From Raineyella sp964528755 (GTDB lineage: Bacteria; Actinomycetota; Actinomycetes; Propionibacteriales; Propionibacteriaceae), in NCBI GenBank assembly GCA_964528755.1, contig CAZGWN010000036.1:1-34224 (forward strand): a stretch of 34,224 bases of DNA, written 5' to 3'. Position 1 is the stretch's first letter. Each line of letters starts with the position of its first letter. Below, piece after piece: positions 7,342-14,728 of this stretch. The notes under the pieces are model-generated. The model worked only from the letters and a program-made list of their open reading frames with translations, had not been told where the DNA came from and did no database searches. A program made the translations under genes and the position numbers.

Positions 7342-8415
7342 ATGACCACCACGTACGTTGCCCGCGCCGGCGCCCTCGGAGCGCTGCTCAGCCTCGCCTC
7401 CCTCGCCGTGGGGGCCCCGGCGCTGGCCGCGGGACCGCAGTCGCCCACCACCGGGGCCGCCGACACCTCCACGCACGCCCCCGTCGCGGCCTCGAGCGCG
7501 CCGGAGACCCGATCGGCCCAGCCGGTCGCCGCCCGACGCACGAGCTCCACCACGATCGGCGACCACGTCGTCAAGGGCCGGATCGGTGCGGCGTACCTCG
7601 CCGCCGGCGGCACGAAGTCGACCCTCGGCACGCCGACCTCGGAGGAGTACACGATCCAGGACGGGATCATCGCCCAGAACTTCTCCGAAGGGCGGATGTA
7701 CTACACCCCGCGCACCGGGGCCCACGGTGTCCGCGACCACCTCTACCCGACCTATCGGGTGCTCGGCCGCAGTACCTCGGTGCTCGGGCTGCCGACGTCG
7801 GGCCAGATCACCACCTCGTACGGCATCCTGCAGCGTTTCGAGCACGGCTCGATGACCTGGAACCGATCGAGCGACCGGGTGACGGTGCGGGACGCGAACG
7901 GCACGGTGCTGCGCCGGGGCACCTCCGACGGCACCCGTACCTCGACGGGCTCGACGTCGTCGTCGTCGGCGTCGTCGGGCACCTCGAAGTCGTCCGCGGC
8001 GAAGTCGTCCGCGGCGAAGCCGAAGCGGGCCATCACCGAGGAGTCCTCGACATCCCGGTCCTCGACGAGGGCGACCCAGAAGTCGACCACCTCGGCCAAG
8101 AAGTCCACGTCCTCGACCAAGAAGTCCACGTCGGCCAAGAAGTCCACGTCCTCGGCGTCCTCGGGCTCGTCCACCGGCTCGTCTGTCTGGGACAGGCTGG
8201 CCCAGTGCGAGTCCAGTGGCAACTGGTCGATCAACTCCGGCAACGGCTTCTACGGCGGCTTGCAGTTCACCCTGTCGACCTGGCGGGCCTACGGCGGTAG
8301 CGGGATGCCGAACCAGGCCTCCCGCGCCGAGCAGATCCGGGTCGCCCAGAAGGTCCAGGCCGGACAGGGCTGGGGCGCGTGGCCGGCGTGCTCCAGCAAG
8401 CTCGGGTTGCGCTGA
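7342..8415 (+). CDS. rpf: resuscitation-promoting factor with two LGFP repeats
   Basis: This is a 357-residue secreted peptidoglycan hydrolase. A signal peptide ends around ALAA (residue 30). Two LGFP-type repeats follow (about 80-127 and 135-180, with LGTPTSEE and LGLPTSGQ), a module that binds cell-wall polymers in actinobacteria. Next is a long Ser/Thr/Lys/Ala linker rich in KKSTSS units (about 190-275). The Rpf lysozyme-like domain is C-terminal (about 281-357). It contains WDRLAQCESSGNW, with catalytic Glu290 and a Cys289-Cys350 pair expected to form a disulfide, and later GLQFTLSTW. Rpf proteins cleave glycan strands and help dormant cells resume growth. The ATG at 7342 has GGGAGG just upstream; an upstream in-frame ATG lacks one. 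Confidence 0.93.
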   Translation: MTTTYVARAGALGALLSLASLAVGAPALAAGPQSPTTGAADTSTHAPVAASSAPETRSAQPVAARRTSSTTIGDHVVKGRIGAAYLAAGGTKSTLGTPTSEEYTIQDGIIAQNFSEGRMYYTPRTGAHGVRDHLYPTYRVLGRSTSVLGLPTSGQITTSYGILQRFEHGSMTWNRSSDRVTVRDANGTVLRRGTSDGTRTSTGSTSSSSASSGTSKSSAAKSSAAKPKRAITEESSTSRSSTRATQKSTTSAKKSTSSTKKSTSAKKSTSSASSGSSTGSSVWDRLAQCESSGNWSINSGNGFYGGLQFTLSTWRAYGGSGMPNQASRAEQIRVAQKVQAGQGWGAWPACSSKLGLR

Positions 8416-8742
8416 GGCGCACGAACAGTCCGATCTCCGTGCCCGTGCCCCACGTCCCTGGGGCCCGGGCACGGCTGCGTTCGGGGAGAACCCGAAGCCC
8501 GAGCACCGACGGAGGCGGGGCGACAGACAGCCAGGAGCCCTCACCCCCGCGAAAGCGACCCACCCCCCGGCAATGGACCCTGTGGACGCCCGGGCGGCTC
8601 GGACGGCCCCGGAACGGGCCCGGTCCGGCGGGCACGAACCGCAGGCGCACCTCAAGCACGCGCCCGGGTAGGTGGAGGGCAGGGGTTGGGCGCCGGGCCG
8701 GATGTCAGGACGGCCTCGTCGTGGCCGATCACCCGGTGAGCA
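8416..8742. other. gene-free stretch between rpf and tRNA-Thr
   Basis: About 330 bases hold no open frame I can support as a gene. The only structure I see is the hairpin at 8437-8474, listed separately. The rest is GC-rich without clear promoter, repeat or RNA motifs. Confidence 0.5.
8437..8474 (+). terminator. probable rpf terminator hairpin
   Basis: CCGTGCCC at 8437-8444 pairs with GGGCACGG at 8467-8474. An inner GCCCC/GGGGC block extends the stem. It begins 21 bases after the rpf stop. There is no T-run, so this is a U-poor actinobacterial-type candidate only. Confidence 0.45.
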
Positions 8743-8818
8743 TGGAGCCACCTACCGGAATCGAACCGGTGACCTACGCTTTACGAGAGCGTCGCTCTAC
8801 CTACTGAGCTAAGGTGGC
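8743..8818 (-). tRNA. tRNA-Thr (anticodon CGU)
   Basis: The cloverleaf folds cleanly on the minus strand. The acceptor stem is GCCACCT/AGGTGGC, the D arm carries AGCTCAGTAGGTAGAGC, and the anticodon stem is ACGCT/AGCGT around the loop CTCGTAA. That loop gives anticodon CGU, reading the ACG threonine codon. The T arm contains the standard GGTTCGATTCC. The mature body is 8818 to 8746 with discriminator U, and CCA is genome-encoded at 8745-8743. No integrase or repeated tRNA end was seen nearby, so there is no sign it serves as an attachment site. Confidence 0.97.
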
Positions 8819-8854
8819 CTGTCGCTGCGGGCGGAGCCCGACAGACAAGCGACA

Positions 8855-8883
8855 ACTATAGCGGCCGAGCGGATGGGCGCCAA
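8855..8883 (-). promoter_or_regulatory. sigma70-type promoter of tRNA-Thr
   Basis: On the minus strand TTGGCG (8883-8878) and TATAGT (8860-8855) are separated by exactly 17 bases. The -10 box ends 36 bases before the tRNA 5' end. This is a near-consensus vegetative promoter, as expected for a tRNA gene. Confidence 0.75.
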
Positions 8884-8913
8884 CCGGGCCGCGCCCACCG
8901 CTTGCCGTCACGA

Positions 8914-9753
8914 TCAATCACGCCGCCCCTCGTACGCCTTGCGGGCCGGACAGACATCGGCCTGTGGGCAGCGGGACACCTCGCCGGTCGCATCCATCCG
9001 GACCACCACCGACTCCGACGGGACCGACAGACCCACCACCTTGCCGTCGCCGTCGGGCGTCCGCACCCGGGAGCCGACCTTCGGGGCGGACCTGAGGAAC
9101 TCCTGGTAGAGCGGATGCTCGTACTTCAGGCAGCACATCAGCCGCCCGCAGGCGCCCTGGATCCGCATCGGGTTGGCCGGCAGGTCCTGATCCTTGGCCA
9201 GCCGAACGGCGATCGGCTCGAACCGGGTCAGGTGGGTCGCGCAGCACAGTTCGCGGCCGCACTGCCCGATCCCCCCGGTGATCCGGGTGGCGTCCCGGTC
9301 GCCGATCTGACGCAGGTCGATCCGCGCCTGCAAGGTCTTGGCCAGGTCGCGTACGAGTTGACGGAAGTCGACGCGGTGCGGCGCGGTGAAGTAGACGACC
9401 ACGAGCCGGTCGTAGTCGTCGGACCGGTCCAGATAGTCGATGCCGATCACCTTCATCGGCAGCTCGTGGCGCCGGATGAGTCGGTGGGCGACAATCCGTG
9501 CCTCCGCCCGGAAGCGCCGGTTGGCGCGGTCCCGGGCCAGATCCTTCTCGGTGGCCGGGCCCAGACACGCCGGCAAGGACCCCCAGTCCGCACGCGGCGA
9601 CCGCTCCGGGGCCCACACGCACTGGGCGACCTCGGGGCCCTCGTCGGTGGCGACCATCACCCAGTCGCCGACCGCCACCCGGTGTCCGGCCGGATCCACA
9701 TAGTGGAGCTGGCCGTACCGCTCGAAGGTGACCGCCATGACCTGTTGCACCAT
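8914..9753 (-). CDS. PSP1 domain protein (YaaT/RicT-like)
   Basis: This is a PSP1-family protein of about 279 residues. The N-terminal part reads MAVTFERYGQLHYVDP and VGDWVMVATDEGPEVAQCVW. Family-typical cysteine motifs follow: GGIGQCGRELCCATHL and GACGRLMCCLKYEHPLY. A further Cys pair lies near the C-terminus. In Bacillus the homologue YaaT/RicT belongs to the Ric complex, which affects RNA processing and phosphorelay activity and carries Fe-S clusters in complex. The actinobacterial role is not established. I chose ATG 9753; ATG 9738, five codons later, is equally possible because neither has a strong Shine-Dalgarno sequence. The gene follows the DoxX-like gene by 70 bases, and holB and tmk are further upstream, an order often kept near PSP1 genes. 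Confidence 0.85.
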   Translation of the reverse strand: MVQQVMAVTFERYGQLHYVDPAGHRVAVGDWVMVATDEGPEVAQCVWAPERSPRADWGSLPACLGPATEKDLARDRANRRFRAEARIVAHRLIRRHELPMKVIGIDYLDRSDDYDRLVVVYFTAPHRVDFRQLVRDLAKTLQARIDLRQIGDRDATRITGGIGQCGRELCCATHLTRFEPIAVRLAKDQDLPANPMRIQGACGRLMCCLKYEHPLYQEFLRSAPKVGSRVRTPDGDGKVVGLSVPSESVVVRMDATGEVSRCPQADVCPARKAYEGRRD

Positions 9754-9823
9754 CCCAGGGTAGAGGACCCGGCCCCCAGGACCAGCGTGGAGAAGAGTCG
9801 CGGGGTGGGGCCCGGCGACGCCC

Positions 9824-11248
9824 TCAGATCTGCTGAAGGTCCCACTTCGCGCGGCGGCGCTGCAGCCGGCTCTTGCGAACGGCCGCGTCAATACCCCACG
9901 ATCCCCCGCCGATCAGCAACAGGAGCAGGCCGACGCCGGCGAGCAGCAGCTCCAGTTCACCGTGGAAGCCGGCCACTCCCGACTCGAACGGCGACCTCCA
10001 CCAGTAGACGAAGGTCAACGCGCCCGCAGCGATGGCCACGGTCCCGACGCCGGCCACCCGTACGAGCAGCCCGAAGACCAGCGCCACCGCGATGAGGACG
10101 GAGGCGCAGGCCGTGACCCATGCGGCAATCTCCGGGTAGGGCAGCGCCGTGGCCGAGAAGGTCTGGATGGTCGTCGGCATGTCGAGCAGTTGCTGTGCAC
10201 CGCGGATCCCCATGATGGCAGCCACCACCAGACGCAGGGCGAACAGACCGAAGGCACCCGCCGGCCGGTCCGTGGTCCGATCGAGCCTGGTGGAGGGCGG
10301 CTGGGGAGCCACCTCGGGTTCGGGCGCGGGGCGGCGCCGGCCCAGCGCCCGGTCGCGGGCCTCACGTTCGGCGAGCCAGGCGGCCCGGCGTTCCAACTCG
10401 GCCGCATCGGCCGCCGAATCGGCGTCGCTCACCCCGGCCGCCGATGGGGCGAACGGCGCGGCGCGGCGCGGGGCCGCGGCCGGGATCACCTCGGTCGGCT
10501 GGGCGTCGGTCGTGGGAAGTACGCCGGTGGGCTGGGCATCCTCCTCACTGGTGACGACCCGGCGCGGGGACAGCGGGACCGTCGGTGCGGGCTCCACCGG
10601 TGCCGGCTCCGCTGGGGCGGGCTCCGCCGCGGCGGCCGGCTCGGGTGGAGCCTCCTCGGCAGCCTCCTCAGCGGACTCCTCGGCGGCTTCGTGCGAGTCC
10701 GGCGCCGAGGCAGGGGAGTCCGCCCCGCCGTCCCCCGCCGTCGGGGTGACCGCCGTCGGATGGGCCGTTCTCAGCAGAGGCTCGGGGGGCGTCGCCGGGA
10801 CTGCCCCGGGGCCTTCACGTGGCGGCTCCGTCACCGCCCCGCCCGGCTCGACATCGGCTTCGTTCGGCTCCGCGGCGGCCCAATCGGCCGCGGTCCGGGG
10901 GGTGGGCTCGGGAACACCCGGCCCCGCCGGGCTCTGCGGCCCGTCGTCGACCTCATCGGCACCACGGTCCTCCGATGCCGGCGCCGCCGTCGGAGTCCGC
11001 TGGCTCGCCGCATCCTCCGCAGGGGCATCGGCGCCGGGGCTGCTCGGGGTCGACCCCGCCCGGGAGGTGGCGCCGAACGCGGCGGGTGCCGACGGCGTCC
11101 GTTCGGATCGCGGCGCGCCGACCGAGCGCACCTCCTCACGGTCGATGCGGATGATCGTCGGTTCGTTCTCGTCCTGGACGCCGAACTCCTCGAGGGGGTC
11201 GGTCGCCGGGGACGGCGAACCATCGTCGTCATTGTCACGAGAGGTCAC
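9824..11248 (-). CDS. DoxX-family membrane protein with long disordered N-terminus
   Basis: This 474-residue protein has two unlike halves. Residues 1 to about 330 are acidic, Ala/Pro/Glu/Ser-rich and repetitive (runs such as PAPAEPAPVEPAP), probably disordered and cytoplasmic. The last 140 residues carry four hydrophobic segments, beginning FGLFALRLVVAAIMGIRGAQ, with the pattern of the small DoxX family. A basic tail (SRLQRRRAKW) follows. DoxX-type proteins are linked to redox and thiol stress in mycobacteria; here the function is unknown. The start is a GTG at 11248 behind AGGA, about nine bases upstream, chosen because the longer open frame upstream crosses holB. The gene lies between holB and the PSP1 gene. 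Confidence 0.7.
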   Translation of the reverse strand: MTSRDNDDDGSPSPATDPLEEFGVQDENEPTIIRIDREEVRSVGAPRSERTPSAPAAFGATSRAGSTPSSPGADAPAEDAASQRTPTAAPASEDRGADEVDDGPQSPAGPGVPEPTPRTAADWAAAEPNEADVEPGGAVTEPPREGPGAVPATPPEPLLRTAHPTAVTPTAGDGGADSPASAPDSHEAAEESAEEAAEEAPPEPAAAAEPAPAEPAPVEPAPTVPLSPRRVVTSEEDAQPTGVLPTTDAQPTEVIPAAAPRRAAPFAPSAAGVSDADSAADAAELERRAAWLAEREARDRALGRRRPAPEPEVAPQPPSTRLDRTTDRPAGAFGLFALRLVVAAIMGIRGAQQLLDMPTTIQTFSATALPYPEIAAWVTACASVLIAVALVFGLLVRVAGVGTVAIAAGALTFVYWWRSPFESGVAGFHGELELLLAGVGLLLLLIGGGSWGIDAAVRKSRLQRRRAKWDLQQI

Positions 11249-11337
11249 GGCTGAGGTCCTAACAGTCGGCGGGTACCACGCCCATTGTCCCCACCCGAAC
11301 GGCTCCGACGGCACAGGGCGGCGGGGAGTGTCGCGGC

Positions 11338-12531
11338 TCAGGCAACGGTCCCCTGCCGTCCGAGGATGACCATCATCGCCTCCACCGCCAGCAATGGCGC
11401 CACATTGCCGGCGAGTGCCTCCCGGCAGGCGAGGATGGCGTCGATCCGTGCGATGGTTCGATCCGGGGTGGTACGCGCCGCGTCGACCCCGATCCCGTCG
11501 GCCAGCGCGATGTTGACCAGCTCCGCCCCGGAGTGCAGTTGCACGCTCAGCACGTCCCGATACCACGTCGTCAGCTCGGTCAGGGCCCGGTCGATCGCGT
11601 CGCGTTCCAGTCGCTTGACCCGCAGCTTCTGCTCGGCGGCAAGATCCTTCAGCGCCGCCTCGGTGTGCCGGGGCCGCGCGCCGCGGGTGCCCATGCCGAG
11701 CGCCTGCTCCAGCTCCGCCCGCTCGCGGACCTCGATGTCGGCGGTCTGTTCGGCCGCCTCCTCCTGCGCCGAGGCCATCACCACCGAGGCCGCCCGCAGG
11801 CAGTCGGCCACCGTCGCGAGCCGCATCGGGATCCTCAGCACGTCGTCGCGTCGGGCGCGGGCCTTCTCGTCGCGGGCCAGGTGGCGCGCCCGCCCGATGT
11901 GTCCCTGGGCGGCTCGTGCCGCCTGCTCGGCCGTCTGCGGATCGATGCCGTCCCGGCGTACGAGCAGCGCGGCCACCTCGCTCACCGCGGGAGTGGTCAG
12001 GGTCAGGGAACGTGCCCGGGAGCGGATCGTCACGATGACGTCGTCGGGGGTCGGCGCGCACAGCAGCCACACGGTGGCCGGCGCCGGCTCCTCGATGCTC
12101 TTCAGCAGGGCGTTCGCACCGGCCTCGGTGATCCGGTCGGCATCCTCCACGACGACGATCTGCCATCGGCCGACGGTGGGCGACATCATCGAGCGGCGGG
12201 CGAGGTCACGGACCTCCTTGACCCCGATCGACAACTGCTCCGTGCTGACCAGGGTCACGTCGGGATGGCTGCCGCCGAGGACCATACGGCACGAACGGCA
12301 CCGACCGCAGCCACCCTGGTCGCACTGCAGGGCCGCGGCGAAGGCGCGAGCGGCGTTCGAACGGCCCGATCCGGGTGGGCCGGTGATCAGCCAGGCATGG
12401 GACATGGCGTGGGTGTCGCCGCGGACGGCGCGCTGCAGCACGGCGACGGCGGCGGACTGGCCGACCAGGTCGGACCACACCCCGGTCAGCGGCGAGGCCT
12501 CGGCGGTGGGATCAACCACGGGTGTGCTCAC
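11338..12531 (-). CDS. holB: DNA polymerase III delta' subunit
   Basis: This 397-residue protein is the clamp-loader delta' subunit of the replicative polymerase, an AAA+ fold protein. The P-loop position reads GPPGSGRS (51-58), with Arg in place of the usual Lys, as is common in non-hydrolysing delta' subunits. The zinc module follows directly, with cysteines at 70, 75, 78 and 81 (CGRCRSC). Later AAA+ segments include VVVEDADRITEAGANALLKS and EEPAPATVWLLCAP. The start is a GTG whose last two bases form part of the tmk stop (GTGA, 4-base overlap), so translation is probably coupled to tmk. The tmk-holB order is common in bacteria. Confidence 0.93.
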   Translation of the reverse strand: MSTPVVDPTAEASPLTGVWSDLVGQSAAVAVLQRAVRGDTHAMSHAWLITGPPGSGRSNAARAFAAALQCDQGGCGRCRSCRMVLGGSHPDVTLVSTEQLSIGVKEVRDLARRSMMSPTVGRWQIVVVEDADRITEAGANALLKSIEEPAPATVWLLCAPTPDDVIVTIRSRARSLTLTTPAVSEVAALLVRRDGIDPQTAEQAARAAQGHIGRARHLARDEKARARRDDVLRIPMRLATVADCLRAASVVMASAQEEAAEQTADIEVRERAELEQALGMGTRGARPRHTEAALKDLAAEQKLRVKRLERDAIDRALTELTTWYRDVLSVQLHSGAELVNIALADGIGVDAARTTPDRTIARIDAILACREALAGNVAPLLAVEAMMVILGRQGTVA

Positions 12532-13181
12532 CGCTCCAGTGTGCCCTCCCCGGCTGACACCTTCGGCAGCCGCTCCTCGATCGCCGCCACAATCCGACGC
12601 CGCAGTTCGTCGCGGTCTCCGCGAGCGTACAGCACCATGTATTGCTCCGGGGCGGTCGCGGCCAGGGCCCGGAAACCCGCCCGCACCCGGCGGTGGAACT
12701 CCTCGCCGGAGTCCTCCAGCCGGTCCGGGCTCTCCAATCCGGCCATCGCCACGGTCGGGTCGAGGTCGAGCAGGACGGTCAGGTCCGGCTCCAGCCCGCC
12801 CGTCGCCCAGTGTGCCAGCCGCGCGACGTCCTCGGCGGCCAGCACCCGCCCGGCCCCCTGATAGGCGATCAGCGAGTCGACGTAGCGGTCGCAGACGACG
12901 ATCGCGCCGCGATCCAGCGCCGGTCGGATCACCTCGGCGACGTGCTGGGCCTTGTCGGCGGCGTAGAGCAGGGCCTCGGCACGCGGATCGAGATCCCCGG
13001 TGGACGGGGACAGCAGCAGGTCGCGGATCACCGTCCCGGCACGCGTGGCGCCGGGTTCACGGGTGCGGACGACATCGTGGCCGCGGGCGGCCAGTTCGGC
13101 GGCGACCAGGGTGACCTGGGTGGTCTTGCCGACCCCGTCGCCGCCCTCGAAGACAACGAACAGCCCGCGTCGCTCAGACAT
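12528..13181 (-). CDS. tmk: thymidylate kinase
   Basis: This 217-residue enzyme phosphorylates dTMP to dTDP for DNA synthesis. The P-loop is FEGGDGVGKTTQ at about residues 11-22. The TMP-binding motif VVRTREPGAT follows, then the DR(Y/H) motif in VVCDRYVDSLIAYQG and a lid region around PDRLEDSGEEFHRRV. The ATG at 13181 was preferred over one ten codons upstream because the protein then begins directly at the family's usual MSERRGLFVVFEG. This start overlaps the end of the CYTH/CHAD gene by 8 bases. Tight overlaps on both sides indicate one transcript with the CYTH/CHAD gene and holB. Confidence 0.95.
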   Translation of the reverse strand: MSERRGLFVVFEGGDGVGKTTQVTLVAAELAARGHDVVRTREPGATRAGTVIRDLLLSPSTGDLDPRAEALLYAADKAQHVAEVIRPALDRGAIVVCDRYVDSLIAYQGAGRVLAAEDVARLAHWATGGLEPDLTVLLDLDPTVAMAGLESPDRLEDSGEEFHRRVRAGFRALAATAPEQYMVLYARGDRDELRRRIVAAIEERLPKVSAGEGTLER

Positions 13182-14685
13182 GACCGTCCTCGTCAGCGGC
13201 CCGGTGGGCACCCGCCTCCGCGATCGGTTCGGTCAGCGCGATCCCCACCCCGAGGCGCTCCAACAGGTCGGTGCCGGCGGCGCGCAGCTTGCGGGCATCC
13301 TTCGCCCAGTGGTCGACGTACTCGGCGCGGGCATCCGCCCGATTGTCGGCGAGCGCGGCATAGCGCCGGCCGATCCCGAATGCCTCCTCGGCGCTGGTTC
13401 CGGCCAGCGAGGCGCGCAGCTCGACCAATTCGTCGTTGTCGCAGGCGGTCAGCCCGTCGAGGAGGTCGTTGGCCCGCGACCGCAGCCGCTTCGCCTGCTT
13501 GGGGGCCAGCAGGACCGCGATCTCGGCGACGGCCCGCAACCGCTCGGCGGCCCGGGCGGCCTCGCGCCAGCCGGAGTCGTCGGCGGAGTGCGGCGCCGCC
13601 CGGCCGACCCGCAGCATCTCCTCGGTGGCAACCACCACCATGCCCGCGATCTCCTCGCGAGCCGCGCCGTGGCCGAGCCCCTCGGCGGTCGGCGGGCGGC
13701 GCAACTGCGCGACCCGGTCGAAGATGCCCAGATAGCGGTCGCCGGTGAGGATGACCTGCTGGTCGTCGCCGAAGGTGCCGTCGAGTTCGTCGGCGGCCCA
13801 GCGCACCTCGGCCAGCAGGTCGTCCAACGTCTCGGGTGCCAGCACCGGGGCGACCACCGGCAGGTCGTTGGCGAAGGAACGCAACGCCCGTACCAACGGT
13901 TGCACCTTGCGGGTCCGCCCCGAGCGGATGTTGAGATCGGCTTTCAGCACGTCGCGGGCCTGCTCGGCGATGAACCGGCCGACGATGTCGACCATCGTCG
14001 CGTCGGCGGGCGCCGGCTCGACCGGCCCCACCCCGAACGTGTCGACCCCTCCGGCCCGGTCCGGATCGGCGAGGATCCTCAGCCGCGCCGGCAGCGGCAC
14101 CTGCCTGTCGACCTGGACCCCGTCGACACCGCGGATGACGTCGTCGGCCCAGGCGATCTGCTCCCGGGTCATCGTCCCGGTGTCGATCGTCACCTCCCGG
14201 TACTGGGTCAGCACCTGCCCGTCGCGGCGGATGGTCACGTGGTCGTCGATGACTGTGCCGAGCGACTCGCGGTCGAGGTTGCGTACGAGGTAGGTGCTGC
14301 GGACCCGATGCCGGGTCCCGGCCGGTGCCAGGGGGGCATGCCGCAGCAGCGGGGAGAGCAGGGCCAGCATCGCATCGGGCACCTCCCCCGAGGTCATCGC
14401 CTCGACGTACTCGGCCGGCAGTTGGGGCCGCCATCCGGGCGCCGCGAGCAGCCACTCGCCCTCCCCGTCCATGGCCCGGTGCGCCAGGACGATGCCGGCC
14501 CGCAGCAGACGTCTGTCGGGGGTGTCGAGGATGGTGAGGTCGCACACGGCGGGCCTGGGGCTCACGGCCGCGGGGTTGGCCAGCCCGAGGTCGGGGTTGG
14601 CAAATCTCGGCGCGGCGGCCAGGTCACGCATCTCGTAGCGGCGCACAGCATTCCCTTCGGACGTACCCACAAGTGGATCGTCCAT
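13174..14685 (-). CDS. CYTH and CHAD domain protein
   Basis: This protein has about 503 residues. The first 210 look like a CYTH (triphosphate tunnel) domain, with a YEMRDL start, LDTPDRRLLRAGIVLAHR, YLVRNL and LTQYREVTID strands. From about residue 245 it is helical, with features of a CHAD domain (RTRKVQPLVRALRSFANDL, AKRLRSRANDLLDGL), which binds polyphosphate through basic residues and histidines. CHAD-type histidines are sparse here, so phosphate binding may be weakened. CYTH-CHAD fusions are usually predicted triphosphatases or polyphosphate-associated proteins. I cannot assign a substrate. The start is ATG 14685; upstream codons in the same frame lack support. The gene lies 43 bases after topA and overlaps tmk. 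Confidence 0.68.
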   Translation of the reverse strand: MDDPLVGTSEGNAVRRYEMRDLAAAPRFANPDLGLANPAAVSPRPAVCDLTILDTPDRRLLRAGIVLAHRAMDGEGEWLLAAPGWRPQLPAEYVEAMTSGEVPDAMLALLSPLLRHAPLAPAGTRHRVRSTYLVRNLDRESLGTVIDDHVTIRRDGQVLTQYREVTIDTGTMTREQIAWADDVIRGVDGVQVDRQVPLPARLRILADPDRAGGVDTFGVGPVEPAPADATMVDIVGRFIAEQARDVLKADLNIRSGRTRKVQPLVRALRSFANDLPVVAPVLAPETLDDLLAEVRWAADELDGTFGDDQQVILTGDRYLGIFDRVAQLRRPPTAEGLGHGAAREEIAGMVVVATEEMLRVGRAAPHSADDSGWREAARAAERLRAVAEIAVLLAPKQAKRLRSRANDLLDGLTACDNDELVELRASLAGTSAEEAFGIGRRYAALADNRADARAEYVDHWAKDARKLRAAGTDLLERLGVGIALTEPIAEAGAHRAADEDGHV

Positions 14686-14728
14686 TATCCCACCGCCGCC
14701 GCCCGTACGCCCGGGATCCGTCAACGAC

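Noticed and set aside
8743..8818. tRNA-Thr as an integration site
   Set aside because: No integrase gene, excisionase or duplicated tRNA 3' end is present on either side.
9824..12166. 780-codon minus-strand frame as one large DoxX protein
   Set aside because: Its first 300 codons are out of frame with, and overlap, holB. A GTG with a ribosome site at 11248 gives the sensible start.
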